Origin: Desulfatitalea sp. BRH_c12
GTDB lineage: Bacteria; Desulfobacterota; Desulfobacteria; Desulfobacterales; Desulfosarcinaceae
Direction: 5' to 3'
Length of the DNA stretch: 64,000 nucleotides
NCBI GenBank assembly: GCA_000961655.1
Contig: LADR01000065.1
Coordinates: forward strand, 62,001-126,000
In this document: positions 7,162 through 16,547 of the stretch, piece by piece
Layout: each line of letters begins with the position of its first letter
Numbering within the stretch: the stretch's first letter is position 1
The notes under the pieces: model-generated
Told to the model about the DNA's origin: nothing
Database searches by the model: none
The model's input: only the letters and a program-made list of their open reading frames with translations
Made by a program: the position numbers and the translations under genes

Positions 7162-8802
7162 ATGATGCGTTTTGATAAAAGAAATGATGTTTTGGGGACA
7201 GTGAATCGCGGGAACCCCGCGGAATCAGGTCTTTGCACCCTTTGCCGCGCCGATTGCGAAGGCAAATGCGAAACCTGGCTGTCAGGCCTGGTCGGCCGCA
7301 AGTTGCTGTATCCTCGCGATTTCGGCCTCGTTACCGCCGGAGCAAATAACACGACGCATGTGGGGGTATCCTATAATGCCTTACGCATCCAGGGCTACGC
7401 ATACGGCGCCCACGGGCTGAATGGCAATCTTTCCACCGACCCCGACGATTGCATTTTTCCCAATGTCGATCTGAGCACCGAGTTCGGCAACGAAGTTAAG
7501 ACCAAAGCCCGTATTCCCCTGATGACCGGCGCTCTGGGATCCACCTTCATAGCGGCCAAGTACTGGGATTCTTTCGCGGTCGGCGGTGCCCTGGTGGGCA
7601 TGCCCATCGTGATCGGTGAGAACGTGGTTGGCGTGGACCGCCAGTCGGAAATCAAGAACGGAAAAATCACCAAAGCCCCTGAGTTGGACCGGCGCATCGA
7701 CACCTACTTGCGCTATTTTGACGGCTATGGCGGTATTTTCGTCCAGATGAATGTGGAAGATACCCGCAATGGTGTCGCCGAATATGTCGCCGGCAAATAT
7801 GGCGATAAATGCATCATCGAATTGAAATGGGGGCAGGGCGCCAAGGATATCGGCGGTGAGATTCAGGTCACCAGCCTCGATTATGCGCTGTTTTTGAAGA
7901 AACGCGGGTATGTGGTCGATCCCAACCCCGAGTTGCCCGAGGTGCAGGAAGCCTTTGAAAAAGGCGCTATCCGATCCTTTGCCCGTCACAGTCGACTGGG
8001 CGGCACCAACCTGAGCAGTGTGGACCTGGTACGCGAGGATTTCATGAAGAGCGTTGATTACCTGCGCAGCCTGGGCTTCAAACGGATCTCGCTCAAAACC
8101 GGTTCCTATGGCATGGAAGAGTTGGCCATGGCTATCAAATTCGCCTCGGATGCCAAAATGGATCTGCTGACCATTGACGGCTCGGGCGGCGGCACCGGCA
8201 TGAGTCCCTGGAACATGATGCAAAGCTGGGGCGTCCCCTCGATCAACCTGCACTCCAAGGCCCATGAATATGCCAGCATTCTGGCGGCCAAAGGCGAGCG
8301 CGTCGTGGACCTCTCTTTTGCCGGCGGGTTTGCGCTTGAAGACAGCATCTTCAAAGCATTGGCGCTGGGCGCACCTTACACCAAGATGGTGTGCATGGGG
8401 CGCGCCGTGATGGTCCCCGGCTATCTTGGCGCCAACATCGAAGGCGCGCTGCATCCCGAGCGCAGGGAAAAGGTATGCGGCAATTGGGACCGCCTGCCCA
8501 AAACGGTCACCGATATCGGTTCGACACCCGATGAAATCTTTGCCTCCTATTTTGATATTCAGAAAAAGATCGGCAAAGACGAAATGAAGAAAATTCCTTA
8601 CGGTGCGATGGCTTTCTGGACAATGGCCGACAAGCTTTCCTGTGGTTTGCAGCAGTTGATGGCCGGCGCGCGCAAGTTCTCGATGAAGCAGGTCTCACGC
8701 AACGACATCTTCGCTGCCAATCGAGAGACTGCCGTCGAAACAGGTATCACGCATTGCGCGGATGTCAACGATGCCTTTGCCAAAAAGATTCTGAATAGTT
8801 AG
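7162..8802 (+). CDS. FMN-binding glutamate synthase family protein
   Basis: This 546-residue protein matches the central and FMN domain of glutamate synthase large subunit (GltB2-like) without the glutaminase domain. An N-terminal cysteine group (CTLCRADCEGKC near 26-37) precedes the TIM-barrel. Within it are LKWGQGAKDIGGE near 223, ISLKTGSYGMEELAMAIKFA near 310, and the FMN-phosphate region TIDGSGGGTGMSPWNMM near 336 with GGFALEDSIFKALALGA. It should make glutamate, or a related amidotransfer product, using ammonia from a partner. An AAGGAGG at 7151 sets the start. The attenuator-like leader and the ANTAR gene upstream suggest control by nitrogen or redox state. The terminator at 8847 makes it monocistronic. 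Confidence 0.9.
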   Translation: MMRFDKRNDVLGTVNRGNPAESGLCTLCRADCEGKCETWLSGLVGRKLLYPRDFGLVTAGANNTTHVGVSYNALRIQGYAYGAHGLNGNLSTDPDDCIFPNVDLSTEFGNEVKTKARIPLMTGALGSTFIAAKYWDSFAVGGALVGMPIVIGENVVGVDRQSEIKNGKITKAPELDRRIDTYLRYFDGYGGIFVQMNVEDTRNGVAEYVAGKYGDKCIIELKWGQGAKDIGGEIQVTSLDYALFLKKRGYVVDPNPELPEVQEAFEKGAIRSFARHSRLGGTNLSSVDLVREDFMKSVDYLRSLGFKRISLKTGSYGMEELAMAIKFASDAKMDLLTIDGSGGGTGMSPWNMMQSWGVPSINLHSKAHEYASILAAKGERVVDLSFAGGFALEDSIFKALALGAPYTKMVCMGRAVMVPGYLGANIEGALHPERREKVCGNWDRLPKTVTDIGSTPDEIFASYFDIQKKIGKDEMKKIPYGAMAFWTMADKLSCGLQQLMAGARKFSMKQVSRNDIFAANRETAVETGITHCADVNDAFAKKILNS

Positions 8803-8846
8803 ATATTGCCTGCGCTGAATTCCAGCGCAGTCCGATGCCTCAATGA

Positions 8847-8884
8847 AAAGACCTTCCGGGTCCGAGACCGGAAGGTCTTTTTTT
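8847..8884 (+). terminator. Rho-independent terminator after the FMN glutamate synthase
   Basis: AAAGACCTTCCGG (8847-8859) pairs perfectly with CCGGAAGGTCTTT (8868-8880), and a run of seven Ts ends at 8884. This is a 13 bp stem with an eight-base loop. Confidence 0.93.
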
Positions 8885-8954
8885 ATGGCATCGATGCGTT
8901 CGTCAGATCTGCGCTATCGACACGAGCGTCATTATTGCAGGGTAATTCCGGTGA

Positions 8955-9251
8955 TTATTCGATCTCCTCGAGTAAGGATTCTGATAGAATTTTCGAGGCG
9001 ATTTTCTGAGGGTCAATCACGTAGGTTCCCTCCCGGATCTGGCTGCGGATCTTGTTGACTTTGTCCATGTCCACTGCCGGCATCCTACGAATAGCCTCCC
9101 GGGCAGCGTGCAGCGAACGCGCCTGGACAGACAGGGTGACTTGATCGCCCGCGGGGGAGGGCCGAGCGTGACCGCTGACGGCGTGGGAAGACCCGCTCCT
9201 GCGAATCTCTCTCAATGGGACGATAGGGGTCAGATTGTTGTTGATGTCCAT
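8955..9251 (-). CDS. flgM: FlgM-like anti-sigma-28 factor
   Basis: At 98 residues it has FlgM family length. The N-terminal half is low in structure (Ser/Pro/Gly-rich). The C-terminal half carries the conserved sigma-28-binding helices, VNKIRSQIREGTYVIDPQKI near residues 64-83, ending ASKILSESLLEEIE. FlgM holds the flagellar sigma factor FliA inactive until it is exported through the hook. AAGGCGG stands before the ATG. No other flagellar gene is in the window, so this FlgM is detached from its usual cluster; the next gene downstream on this strand is far away. Confidence 0.88.
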   Translation of the reverse strand: MDINNNLTPIVPLREIRRSGSSHAVSGHARPSPAGDQVTLSVQARSLHAAREAIRRMPAVDMDKVNKIRSQIREGTYVIDPQKIASKILSESLLEEIE

Positions 9252-9263
9252 GATTCCGCCTTT

Positions 9264-9764
9264 TTAAAACGTTGTACCGACACCCACCCCGAAATGGAAC
9301 CGCGGATAGGTCGCATCCTGTTTAGGCCATTTTTTGATTTCTTCCAAGGCAACGACTGGATAGCGGTAGCTCATTTGACCAATGTGTCGCGCCTCGCTTT
9401 CCAGCAGGCGACCGGCCACCGTAACGAGTGTTCCGGGAGGATAAATGGCCGGGTCGATGAACTGATCGGATCGCACCAGGTAGCGGCCCTGGGACTGGTC
9501 ATTATCGTCGGGTCGGTTCGATGCGTTCAATTCCAGATGGAGCACGATGATTTCCGTCCCATTTCCCAGCGCCTGCGTTTCGATGATCTTGCCTCCGAAC
9601 ATCACCATTTCGCCCCTGAAGCGCTCGGGGTTTTGCTGCAACTCCTTGAAAGGGCCGAAAAAAGTCACCTGTGATCTGACCTGCTTCGAGATCCCGCCGC
9701 CACAGCCGGCGATCCCAAGGATCAGGAGCAAGCTCCAAAAAGTACTATAGCGCCTTTTTCGCAT
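9264..9764 (-). CDS. Slp family outer-membrane lipoprotein (first copy)
   Basis: A 166-residue lipoprotein precursor. A basic N-terminus, a hydrophobic stretch and the lipobox LGIAGC near residue 21 give the signal peptide. The mature part has the Slp (starvation lipoprotein) pattern: a VTFFGPFKELQQNPERFRGEM start, then GGKIIETQALGNGTEI, SQGRYLVRSDQFIDPAIYPPG, TVAGRL and a VVALEEIKKWP end. Slp proteins are anchored in the outer membrane and are linked to stress; their biochemical role is unknown. It lies 12 bases upstream of flgM and just after a second Slp gene, so a three-gene transcript is plausible. Confidence 0.88.
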   Translation of the reverse strand: MRKRRYSTFWSLLLILGIAGCGGGISKQVRSQVTFFGPFKELQQNPERFRGEMVMFGGKIIETQALGNGTEIIVLHLELNASNRPDDNDQSQGRYLVRSDQFIDPAIYPPGTLVTVAGRLLESEARHIGQMSYRYPVVALEEIKKWPKQDATYPRFHFGVGVGTTF

Positions 9765-9847
9765 TCGAACCTCGTTCTATCAGGGGTGTGCCATCGTGCA
9801 TTTGGCGCCTGCGGCCCGATCCGGTGCAGATGTCTTGGCTCCCAGCG

Positions 9848-10375
9848 CTACCAGCCATATGGGTAACGCCAACCCCATGGGTAAGGATAGAAATGATAGT
9901 ACCGATAGTCCCAGTATGGATCATACGGCATCTTTTTTTCCTCTGCCCACAGATGCATGTCACTCAATTCCAGGCGTACATATGGATAGGCGTTGGAGGA
10001 TTGTTCGGTTGCCGAACTGCCGAGAAGCTTGCCTGCGACGGTGATCTTGCGATCTTTTGTATAAACTTCGGGGTCCAGAAACCCCTTGTACTCGACGATC
10101 AAGCGACCCTGGGAACGATCCTTGGATTTGGGTTCATGCCCCAATCCGAGAGGTGCCTGCACGGCGACGATGCGGGTCAGATCCTTTTCGTTGGAGATCT
10201 CAACGACATAGCCACCCAAAATGACAGTGCTTCCCACGTAATTAGGCGCATTTTGAACCAATTCTGGAAAAGGCACATCAGCCGCTTGATTTTCCACCTC
10301 AGCCGGCATCACCGAGCAGGCCATGATGAATAGAAGGGCGATTCCCAAACTCACCCGCTGAAGATGATTTTTCAT
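9848..10375 (-). CDS. Slp family outer-membrane lipoprotein (second copy)
   Basis: The start at 10375 gives 175 residues with a signal peptide and lipobox (LLFIMAC near residue 20). The Slp core is clear: FPELVQNAPNYVGSTVILGG, VEISNEKDLTRIVAVQAPLG, SQGRLIVEYKGFLDPEVYTK, ITVAGKLLG, and YPYVRLELSDMHLW. Unlike the first copy it ends in about 25 residues dominated by Tyr, Trp and Pro (the region after KKMPYDPYWDY). Similar aromatic tails are known in Slp-like proteins of other bacteria and might interact with the membrane surface or polysaccharide. A longer reading frame upstream lacks a signal peptide at its start and is rejected. Confidence 0.86.
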   Translation of the reverse strand: MKNHLQRVSLGIALLFIMACSVMPAEVENQAADVPFPELVQNAPNYVGSTVILGGYVVEISNEKDLTRIVAVQAPLGLGHEPKSKDRSQGRLIVEYKGFLDPEVYTKDRKITVAGKLLGSSATEQSSNAYPYVRLELSDMHLWAEEKKMPYDPYWDYRYYHFYPYPWGWRYPYGW

Positions 10376-10484
10376 AGGTCCACTCACACATTTATATATC
10401 AACGTAATGCGTGCCAACCCCAATTGCAATTGTATGCCAAGAATTTTACAGGAAGATTCGCTGCCGGCCCAAGCTCTTGGAGCG

Positions 10485-11537
10485 CTAGAATGCGTAAACG
10501 ACACCGGCCATCAGGCTGTGCGAGTGCCAGTTCACCTCATTCAGGCGGGTGGTCAGGATGTTGCCGGTGGCGTGGTAAACAGTGTCCACACCATGGTCGG
10601 TCCACCACCTGGCATAATTGAAATTGAAACGCATTTTGAAATGCTCGCCAAAGGGGATGAGCCATTCGGCCCCGACGGAAATGCCTTGACCATCGGCTTC
10701 ATGTTCGAAGCTGACCGGGTGTTGAAAATCGCTGCGCAGATTCCAGTTCGCTTGCGCAGTATAATCGACACTGAAATGGTAGGCCAGCGCAAGACCCCAC
10801 GACATGGCCGGAAGCGATTGATGAAAAGCGGCCATTTCGTAGCGCAGGTCGCACCCAGCCCACAATCCAAACCACTCGGCATTGTATCGACTGTTGAGAC
10901 CTGCGTCCAAAGGACCTGCGGGAGGGTTGCCCGTGCTGATGATTTGCTGGCCATCCGTGATCCGGAAATCCTGCGTGTGGATAGATACCCCCAACATGGG
11001 CGCCAAAAAGAAGCGGTCGTTCAAAAATGTAAACGGGTAACCGGCACCGGCCTCTACATCCCAGAGGTGATCGTTGTCGGTCTCGCTGATGGACCGGGAA
11101 TATTCCAGGGTGCGGTTGTCTCCGCCATAATCGGAATCTCGGACTTCCCCGCTTTGAATCCAGGCATAATTGATGTGCCCGCGGGTATAAAAATGGCGCC
11201 CCACCGTTGCACGGCCGCCGAAGGAAAGTTGGTAACTTGTTACTTGCGACCACTCTAATTCCGAAAGAACATTCGGGTTGGAACCAGTGCCGGCAATGTT
11301 CCAGTCAAGCGCGTCGAACCGCACACCGCCGGAGATCCAAGCCGCCAGGTGGTACGTCTGGGCGTCATTGTGCCGCGGGCTGCTTTGCGTGCCGGTGACC
11401 GAGGTGTCTGCCGGACCAACCATCGGCGCGGTGCGGTCTTCAAACAGGTCGGCTGCATATGTTGGTGTGCCACCGACCATGGGGCCCATGAAAATGATGC
11501 AGCACCAGAATGAGGTCCACTTTACGAATCGAACCAT
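10485..11537 (-). CDS. Outer-membrane beta-barrel protein (Pom/omptin-like)
   Basis: A 350-residue precursor with a signal peptide (hydrophobic residues 8-28, cut likely after TYAA). The mature part alternates polar and hydrophobic residues in the manner of transmembrane strands and ends in VVYAF, the C-terminal aromatic residue expected for BAM-assembled barrels. The motifs WISGGVRFDALDWNIAG and PNVLSELEWSQV recall the Protochlamydia outer membrane protein family and omptins. I see no clear omptin catalytic set, so a structural or porin role is as likely as protease. It is followed on the same strand by the Slp lipoprotein genes, suggesting an envelope gene group. Confidence 0.8.
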   Translation of the reverse strand: MVRFVKWTSFWCCIIFMGPMVGGTPTYAADLFEDRTAPMVGPADTSVTGTQSSPRHNDAQTYHLAAWISGGVRFDALDWNIAGTGSNPNVLSELEWSQVTSYQLSFGGRATVGRHFYTRGHINYAWIQSGEVRDSDYGGDNRTLEYSRSISETDNDHLWDVEAGAGYPFTFLNDRFFLAPMLGVSIHTQDFRITDGQQIISTGNPPAGPLDAGLNSRYNAEWFGLWAGCDLRYEMAAFHQSLPAMSWGLALAYHFSVDYTAQANWNLRSDFQHPVSFEHEADGQGISVGAEWLIPFGEHFKMRFNFNYARWWTDHGVDTVYHATGNILTTRLNEVNWHSHSLMAGVVYAF

Positions 11538-11802
11538 CCGACTGACTCAGCTAAGTTTTGTCATTTAATCCGAAAGGAGTAGCAGAACGCACTCACCTTT
11601 TTGCCAAGCTGAGCCATTCGCATAATTTGGCATATAAAGCCAGCGATTTTTCTATTCGTTTTTTCCGGCAAGGTGCACGATTCATCGGCAAGGGCCGTCC
11701 CCTGCGAGTAAACGCCGTCAAAAATGGACCGTAGCCAAGGGCAAGCTGGTCCCCACCGCTCGATCCTCTTCGGCCACATGCTATACGTGTTTTTATTTGC
11801 GA

Positions 11803-12297
11803 CTAATCGATTTTGGCAAAAGCCTTGGCCTTCGCCTTGCAAACCGGACAGGTATCGGGCGGCGCGCTTTCGCAGGTGTAACCGCATACCGAACAGACAT
11901 AGTAATCGACTTCCGGCAGCGCGTTCAGATTGTCCAGGGCTTTTTGATAGAGTTGCGCATGGACTTTTTCGACAGCATTGGCGTAAGTGAAGGTTTGGAC
12001 GGCTGCTTTGTTGCCTTCCGCCTCGGCGGTGGCGATCATCGGGGGATACATGGATTCGAATTCGTGGGTTTCGCCGGTGATGGCTGCCTTGAGGTTGGCG
12101 GCGGTATCGCCGACCTCGCCCAGAACACGCAAATGGCTATGCGCATGGATGGTCTCCGCGGCGGCGGCGGCGCGGAATAGTTTGGCCACCTGGGGATGTC
12201 CCTGGGTTTCGGCCTTTTTGGCAAAGGCGAGATACTTGCGGTTGGCCTGGGACTCGCCGGCGAAGGCTTCCTTCAGATTTTTTTCAGTTTGAGACAA
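11803..12297 (-). CDS. Rubrerythrin
   Basis: A 164-residue cytoplasmic peroxide-scavenging diiron protein of anaerobes. The ferritin-like domain carries the metal ligands in EAFAGESQANRKYLAFA (near 10), ETIHAHSHL, GETHEFESMYPPM and NAVEKVHAQLYQ. The C-terminal rubredoxin-like domain has CSVCGY and CPVCKA for the Fe(SCys)4 site. The start is a TTG at 12297, chosen because an AAAGGAGG lies nine bases upstream and the conserved N-terminus begins there; the reading frame extends further but is not conserved. It stands alone between two intergenic regions. Confidence 0.93.
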   Translation of the reverse strand: MSQTEKNLKEAFAGESQANRKYLAFAKKAETQGHPQVAKLFRAAAAAETIHAHSHLRVLGEVGDTAANLKAAITGETHEFESMYPPMIATAEAEGNKAAVQTFTYANAVEKVHAQLYQKALDNLNALPEVDYYVCSVCGYTCESAPPDTCPVCKAKAKAFAKID

Positions 12298-12647
12298 TGG
12301 TTGGACCTCCTTTGTGCAGGGACAGCATGCAGGCATATGCGCCGGAATCGGGCAGCGGCATACATCCCAAATGATCATACTGTCAGGTTAAAAAAGACAA
12401 GTGAACCGAAACTGGACGAAGATAATCCATAAAAGGTGGGGGTCAAGGTGCAGCATGCATGCCCCACTTGTCTTAAGATGGCTTGCAAGAAGGCCTGTTT
12501 TGTTTTGCTTGACGGATTGCCGGAGACTATCATAAAAGAACAAACTGATTTGCCCGTCCACAAACACCATCACAGCGCAATCAGGATTGTAAATGATTCG
12601 GATCAGTTAAAGTTGCAGCTGGCGGATGTCTCTTTCTTAAAAGTCGC

Positions 12648-13076
12648 GTGAGGGACCCCATTATTTCCAACGTCCAAATTGCCATTGTTGATCACGACCC
12701 ACTGACGCGGGACTTTATCGCCAATGTGATGATGTACAGTGTCAACAGGGAGATTCTTGTTTTCGAGAATGTTCAGGAGGTCCTGGATGCATTGGTGGCC
12801 GGCAAAGGAATTCATCTGGTACTGGCCGAAGTGCGTATGCCTGGCCGCAGCGGTTTCGAACTGCTGTGCCTGTTGAAAAAAGAGCATCCCGAGATTTGCT
12901 TTGTAACCATGTCCGCCAATCCTGCCGACGAAATATCCGCCGTAGAACTGGGTGCGGACGCTTTCTTAGCCAAGCCCTTCGCACTGAAGGATCTCTTTGC
13001 GATCGTCCAGCACTTTGTCGTGGAGCGAACGGAAATGGTGCTGGGCAGGGGCGGCCGGCCGGCCGCCCTGCCCTGA
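12648..13076 (+). CDS. Receiver-domain protein with Glu at the phosphorylation site
   Basis: This 142-residue single-domain protein has the CheY fold: acidic pair VDHD at 14-17, LVLAEVRMPG at 57-66, the conserved Thr/Ser in VTMSA near 97 and LAKPF with the conserved Lys near 118. The residue normally Asp is Glu61, so phosphorylation as in standard receivers is unlikely and the protein may be constitutively active-like. No output domain follows; the tail is Gly/Arg-rich. The start is a GTG without a clear ribosome-binding site, so a different start is possible. No kinase is adjacent. Confidence 0.82.
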   Translation: MRDPIISNVQIAIVDHDPLTRDFIANVMMYSVNREILVFENVQEVLDALVAGKGIHLVLAEVRMPGRSGFELLCLLKKEHPEICFVTMSANPADEISAVELGADAFLAKPFALKDLFAIVQHFVVERTEMVLGRGGRPAALP

Positions 13077-13317
13077 TATCCTATCTTTTATTTTAAACTT
13101 TCTGGGCATGCACTCCTCTCCAGTGATTATGGGTGAAGTGTTAAGTGTAAAGTTTAAAGTGTAAAGGGAGGCATTCTGTCGATTTGACATGCTCACCTGC
13201 CCATGTTGCACGCTTTTACGTGCATGCTTTTGTTGAAGGTTCTAAAAATTGCAACATAACCTTCTTGACACCCCATACTGTGTCTTTCTGGAGCGAAGTG
13301 CATAACCAGATTAAACT

Positions 13318-14769
13318 TTAATAGCGATAATGGTCCGGCTTGAAAGGACCTTGCGCGGGCACGCCAAGGTAATCCGACTGTTTGGCTGTCAGGCGGGTCA
13401 ACTTAACGCCAAGGCGTTCGAGATGCAGCCGGGCTACTTCCTCGTCGAGCTGTTTGGGCAAGGTATACACTTTGTTCGCGTGCTTTTCCGTGGCCAAGGC
13501 GATTTGTGCCAGGCATTGATTGGTGAAGCTGTTGCTCATCACGAAACTCGGGTGCCCGGTGGCACATCCGAGATTGACCAGACGCCCTTCAGCCAGAACG
13601 ATGATCGAGCGGCCTGACTTGAGGCGCCAGCGATCCACCTGTGGTTTGATGTTTTCACGCTGGCAGTCTCCGGTCTCCAGGTAGCGCATTTCGATTTCGG
13701 AATCGAAATGGCCAATATTGCAGATGATGGCTTCGTTTTTCATCATCTCCATGTGATCGCCGCGGATCACATCACAGCATCCGGTTGCGGTCACAAAGAT
13801 GTCGCCGGTCGAAGCGGCCTCTTCCATGGTGGTGACTTCGTACCCTTCCATGGCGGCCTGCAGCGCGCAAATCGGATCAATCTCCGTAATGAGGACACGG
13901 GCACCGTACCCGCGCATCGACTGGGCGCATCCCTTGCCCACATCGCCGAAGCCGGCCACAACGACCACTTTGCCGGCCATCATGACGTCGGTTGCCCGTT
14001 TGATGCCGTCCGCCAGCGACTCCCGGCAGCCATACAGATTGTCGAACTTGGATTTCGTGACCGAATCGTTGACATTGAAGGCCGGGAAAAGCAGTTCATT
14101 GTTTTTCTGAAGCTGGTAGAGCCGGTGGACGCCGGTGGTGGTCTCTTCGGAGACGCCGCGCACCCGGGTCGCCACGCGCGACCAGAAGTTCGGATCGCGT
14201 CCATAGCTGACTTTCAGCCGCGCCATGAGCAGTTGCATATCCTCGCTGTCATATTCTTTCTCCAGCAAGGCGGGATTTTTCTCAACCGCCGCACCTTGAT
14301 GAATGTAAATGGTAGCGTCACCGCCATCGTCGACGATCAGGTCGGGCCCGCTGCCATCCGGCCAGATTAAGGCCTGCTCGGTGCACCACCAGTACTCTGC
14401 GAGGGTTTCGCCCTTCCAGGCGAACACGGCCGCCGACCCGTTCTTGGCGATTGCCGCGGCGGCATGGTCCTGGGTACTGAAAATGTTGCATGAAGCCCAG
14501 CGCAGGTCGGCTCCGAGGATCTTCAATGTGTCAATGAGCATGGCCGTCTGGATGGTCATGTGCAGGCTGCCCATCACCTTCAAACCTTTGAGCGGTTGCT
14601 GTGGACCGTACTTCGCGCGAATGGCCATCAACCCGGGCATTTCATTTTCAGCCAGGGCCATCTCCTTGAGACCGAACTCCGCCAAACCAATATCGGCCAC
14701 CTTGTAGGACAGCTTGGGGTCGACTTCGAGATACCCCTGGCGTGGGGTGTTTTTGGGTGCAACTGGCAT
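13318..14769 (-). CDS. ahcY: Adenosylhomocysteinase
   Basis: This 483-residue NAD+-dependent enzyme splits S-adenosylhomocysteine to adenosine and homocysteine, closing the methyl cycle. Seen in the sequence: [23 protein letters not shown] near 20, [10 protein letters not shown] near 50, [12 protein letters not shown], the NAD-binding GYGDVGKG-type motif ([15 protein letters not shown]) in the middle, and the C-terminal KPDHYRY. Length fits the long bacterial form. An AGGAGG lies seven bases before the ATG at 14769. It follows metK on the same strand by 148 bases, so the two may be coregulated. I checked the leader for a SAH riboswitch and found none. Confidence 0.96.
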   Translation of the reverse strand: MPVAPKNTPRQGYLEVDPKLSYKVADIGLAEFGLKEMALAENEMPGLMAIRAKYGPQQPLKGLKVMGSLHMTIQTAMLIDTLKILGADLRWASCNIFSTQDHAAAAIAKNGSAAVFAWKGETLAEYWWCTEQALIWPDGSGPDLIVDDGGDATIYIHQGAAVEKNPALLEKEYDSEDMQLLMARLKVSYGRDPNFWSRVATRVRGVSEETTTGVHRLYQLQKNNELLFPAFNVNDSVTKSKFDNLYGCRESLADGIKRATDVMMAGKVVVVAGFGDVGKGCAQSMRGYGARVLITEIDPICALQAAMEGYEVTTMEEAASTGDIFVTATGCCDVIRGDHMEMMKNEAIICNIGHFDSEIEMRYLETGDCQRENIKPQVDRWRLKSGRSIIVLAEGRLVNLGCATGHPSFVMSNSFTNQCLAQIALATEKHANKVYTLPKQLDEEVARLHLERLGVKLTRLTAKQSDYLGVPAQGPFKPDHYRY

Positions 14770-14917
14770 TGGGAAAACCTCCTGGTATACAAAGAACGTG
14801 TCCTGACCGGCCACGGACTCTGACGATAGTGATGTACTAAGTGCTCCTGACCTCAGGGCACGTTCGAACTAAACTAAGGCATGTTCGGAAAATGTCATAA
14901 AGGGTGTGCGTATTGTG

Positions 14918-16087
14918 TTACAATCCGGCCTTTTCGCGGATCAGATCGGCCATATTGGTATTTTCCCAAGTAAATTCGGGTTCCTTGCGTCCAAAGTGGC
15001 CGTAGGCGGCCGTCTTTTTGTAAATGGGGCGCAACAGATCCAGATATTCGATAATGGCCGCCGGCCGTAAATCGAAAACCTCGGTCACGATCTGGCGGGC
15101 GCGACTTTCCGTTATCTTGCCGGTGCCCATAAAATCGACCATGATCGAAACCGGCTGGGCCACGCCGATGGCGTAGGCGACCTGGACCTCACACTTTTTG
15201 GCCAAACCGGCTGCAACCAGGTTTTTGGCGACATGCCGTCCCATATAGCTGGCGCTGCGATCCACTTTGGAAGGATCCTTACCGGAAAAACAGCCCCCGC
15301 CGTGGCTGCCCTGGCCGCCGTAAGTGTCCACGATGATTTTACGGCCGGTCAGCCCACAGTCGCCCATGGGGCCGCCCACAACGAATCGGCCGGTCGGATT
15401 GATGAAATAACGGGTGTCGCCGTCGACCATGTCGCGGGGAAGCACCTTTTTGATGACCTCTTCGATGATCGCTTCACGCAGATCCTCATGCGTGACATCC
15501 GGTTTGTGCTGCGCGGATATCACGACCGTATCCACCCGCAAAGGGGTGCCGTTTTCGTATTCGATCGTGACCTGGGATTTGCCATCCGGCCGCAGAAAAT
15601 CAAGAGAGCCGTTCTTGCGTACCTGGCTTAACCGGCGGGTCAGCTTGTGCGCGTACATAATCGGCATGGGCATGAATTCGGGGGTTTCGTCGGTGGCAAA
15701 ACCGAACATCAGACCCTGGTCGCCGGCGCCTTGTTCCTTCTGAAGGCCCGCATCGGAATTGACGCCCATGGCAATGTCGGGGGATTGGTGATCGATGCTG
15801 GTGATTACAGAGCAGGTTTGCCAGTCGAATCCCATCTGGGACGAGCTGTAGCCGATTTCGCGGATGGTATCACGGACGATCGCGGGAATCTCCACGTAGC
15901 ATGATGTGGTGATTTCGCCGGCGATAAAGGCCAGGCCCGTAGTGACCAGCGTCTCGCAGGCCACGCGGCAGCTGCGGTCCTGAGCCATGATGGCATCCAG
16001 GATGGAATCGGAAATCGCATCGGCCACTTTATCAGGATGACCCTCCGTCACCGACTCGGAAGTAAAGAGAAAACGTTCCTTATTCAT
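14918..16087 (-). CDS. metK: S-adenosylmethionine synthetase
   Basis: A 389-residue cytoplasmic enzyme making SAM from methionine and ATP. Signature regions are [20 protein letters not shown] near residue 5, [16 protein letters not shown] near 60, the loop with [10 protein letters not shown] near 120, [20 protein letters not shown] and [20 protein letters not shown]. The start at 16087 has AAAGGAG eight bases upstream; an ATG two codons earlier is too close to that site. It is the first gene of the metK-ahcY pair and is divergent from rplU. A copy of repeat R1 lies about 270-370 bases upstream in the sense orientation. Confidence 0.96.
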   Translation of the reverse strand: MNKERFLFTSESVTEGHPDKVADAISDSILDAIMAQDRSCRVACETLVTTGLAFIAGEITTSCYVEIPAIVRDTIREIGYSSSQMGFDWQTCSVITSIDHQSPDIAMGVNSDAGLQKEQGAGDQGLMFGFATDETPEFMPMPIMYAHKLTRRLSQVRKNGSLDFLRPDGKSQVTIEYENGTPLRVDTVVISAQHKPDVTHEDLREAIIEEVIKKVLPRDMVDGDTRYFINPTGRFVVGGPMGDCGLTGRKIIVDTYGGQGSHGGGCFSGKDPSKVDRSASYMGRHVAKNLVAAGLAKKCEVQVAYAIGVAQPVSIMVDFMGTGKITESRARQIVTEVFDLRPAAIIEYLDLLRPIYKKTAAYGHFGRKEPEFTWENTNMADLIREKAGL

Positions 16088-16355
16088 ATCCATTGCTCCT
16101 TTAACTTTCGCACTATGAGCCCTCCGGCGCGTCGGGCGGCTGCGCATGGAAGCGGCCAGTCGATTTTTGGACCTTTTACTTTCAGGTGAAGTTTGATAAT
16201 AGGGGTTTCAAAGGTGAAGCACCTTTTTAACCGGGCCAACGTACCGTAAGCAAAGGTGAAATGTCAATTCATTTGATAAACTGAAGGGGTCTGATTCAGT
16301 GTGCAAGGGAGCGGACGCAATTTCTATATGAAGATGTTGGATTCATTGGCCAAAG
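16088..16355. other. Gene-free region upstream of metK
   Basis: The minus strand has TTGACA at 16264-16269 and no good -10, so a metK promoter is possible but weak. A small hairpin AAAGGTG-AAG-CACCTTT (16211-16227) is followed by extra Ts on the plus strand. No SAM riboswitch core was recognised. Confidence 0.4.
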
Positions 16356-16459
16356 CACCCACCCGGATCACCGGATTTCAGCCACGATAGATATCGCGCC
16401 AAGTAAAGAATCTCTTAACAGCACGCTACGTGCCAAGGGTTACATGCGATGGCCCTGGG
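16356..16459 (-). repeat. Dispersed repeat R1, copy 2
   Basis: The reverse complement aligns with 2621-2712, from CCCAGGGCCATCGCATGTAA through TTGGCACGTAGCGTGC to CCGGTGATCCGGGTGGGTG, with an extra ~10 bases after the GTGC block. It lies between metK and rplU and is read in the metK direction. Confidence 0.75.
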
Positions 16460-16547
16460 ATACGCCCAAATTTCTCTTGACATTTTTTTTGAAAAGATTA
16501 ATGTTTCGCATTTTTAAAGCGGGCGATACGCCTTTAGGAGGACGAAA

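Noticed and set aside
14770-14917. Possible SAH riboswitch ahead of ahcY
   Set aside because: The conserved core of that riboswitch was looked for by eye on the minus strand and not found.
16088-16300. Possible SAM riboswitch ahead of metK
   Set aside because: No SAM-I or SAM-II-like core seen; only a small hairpin.
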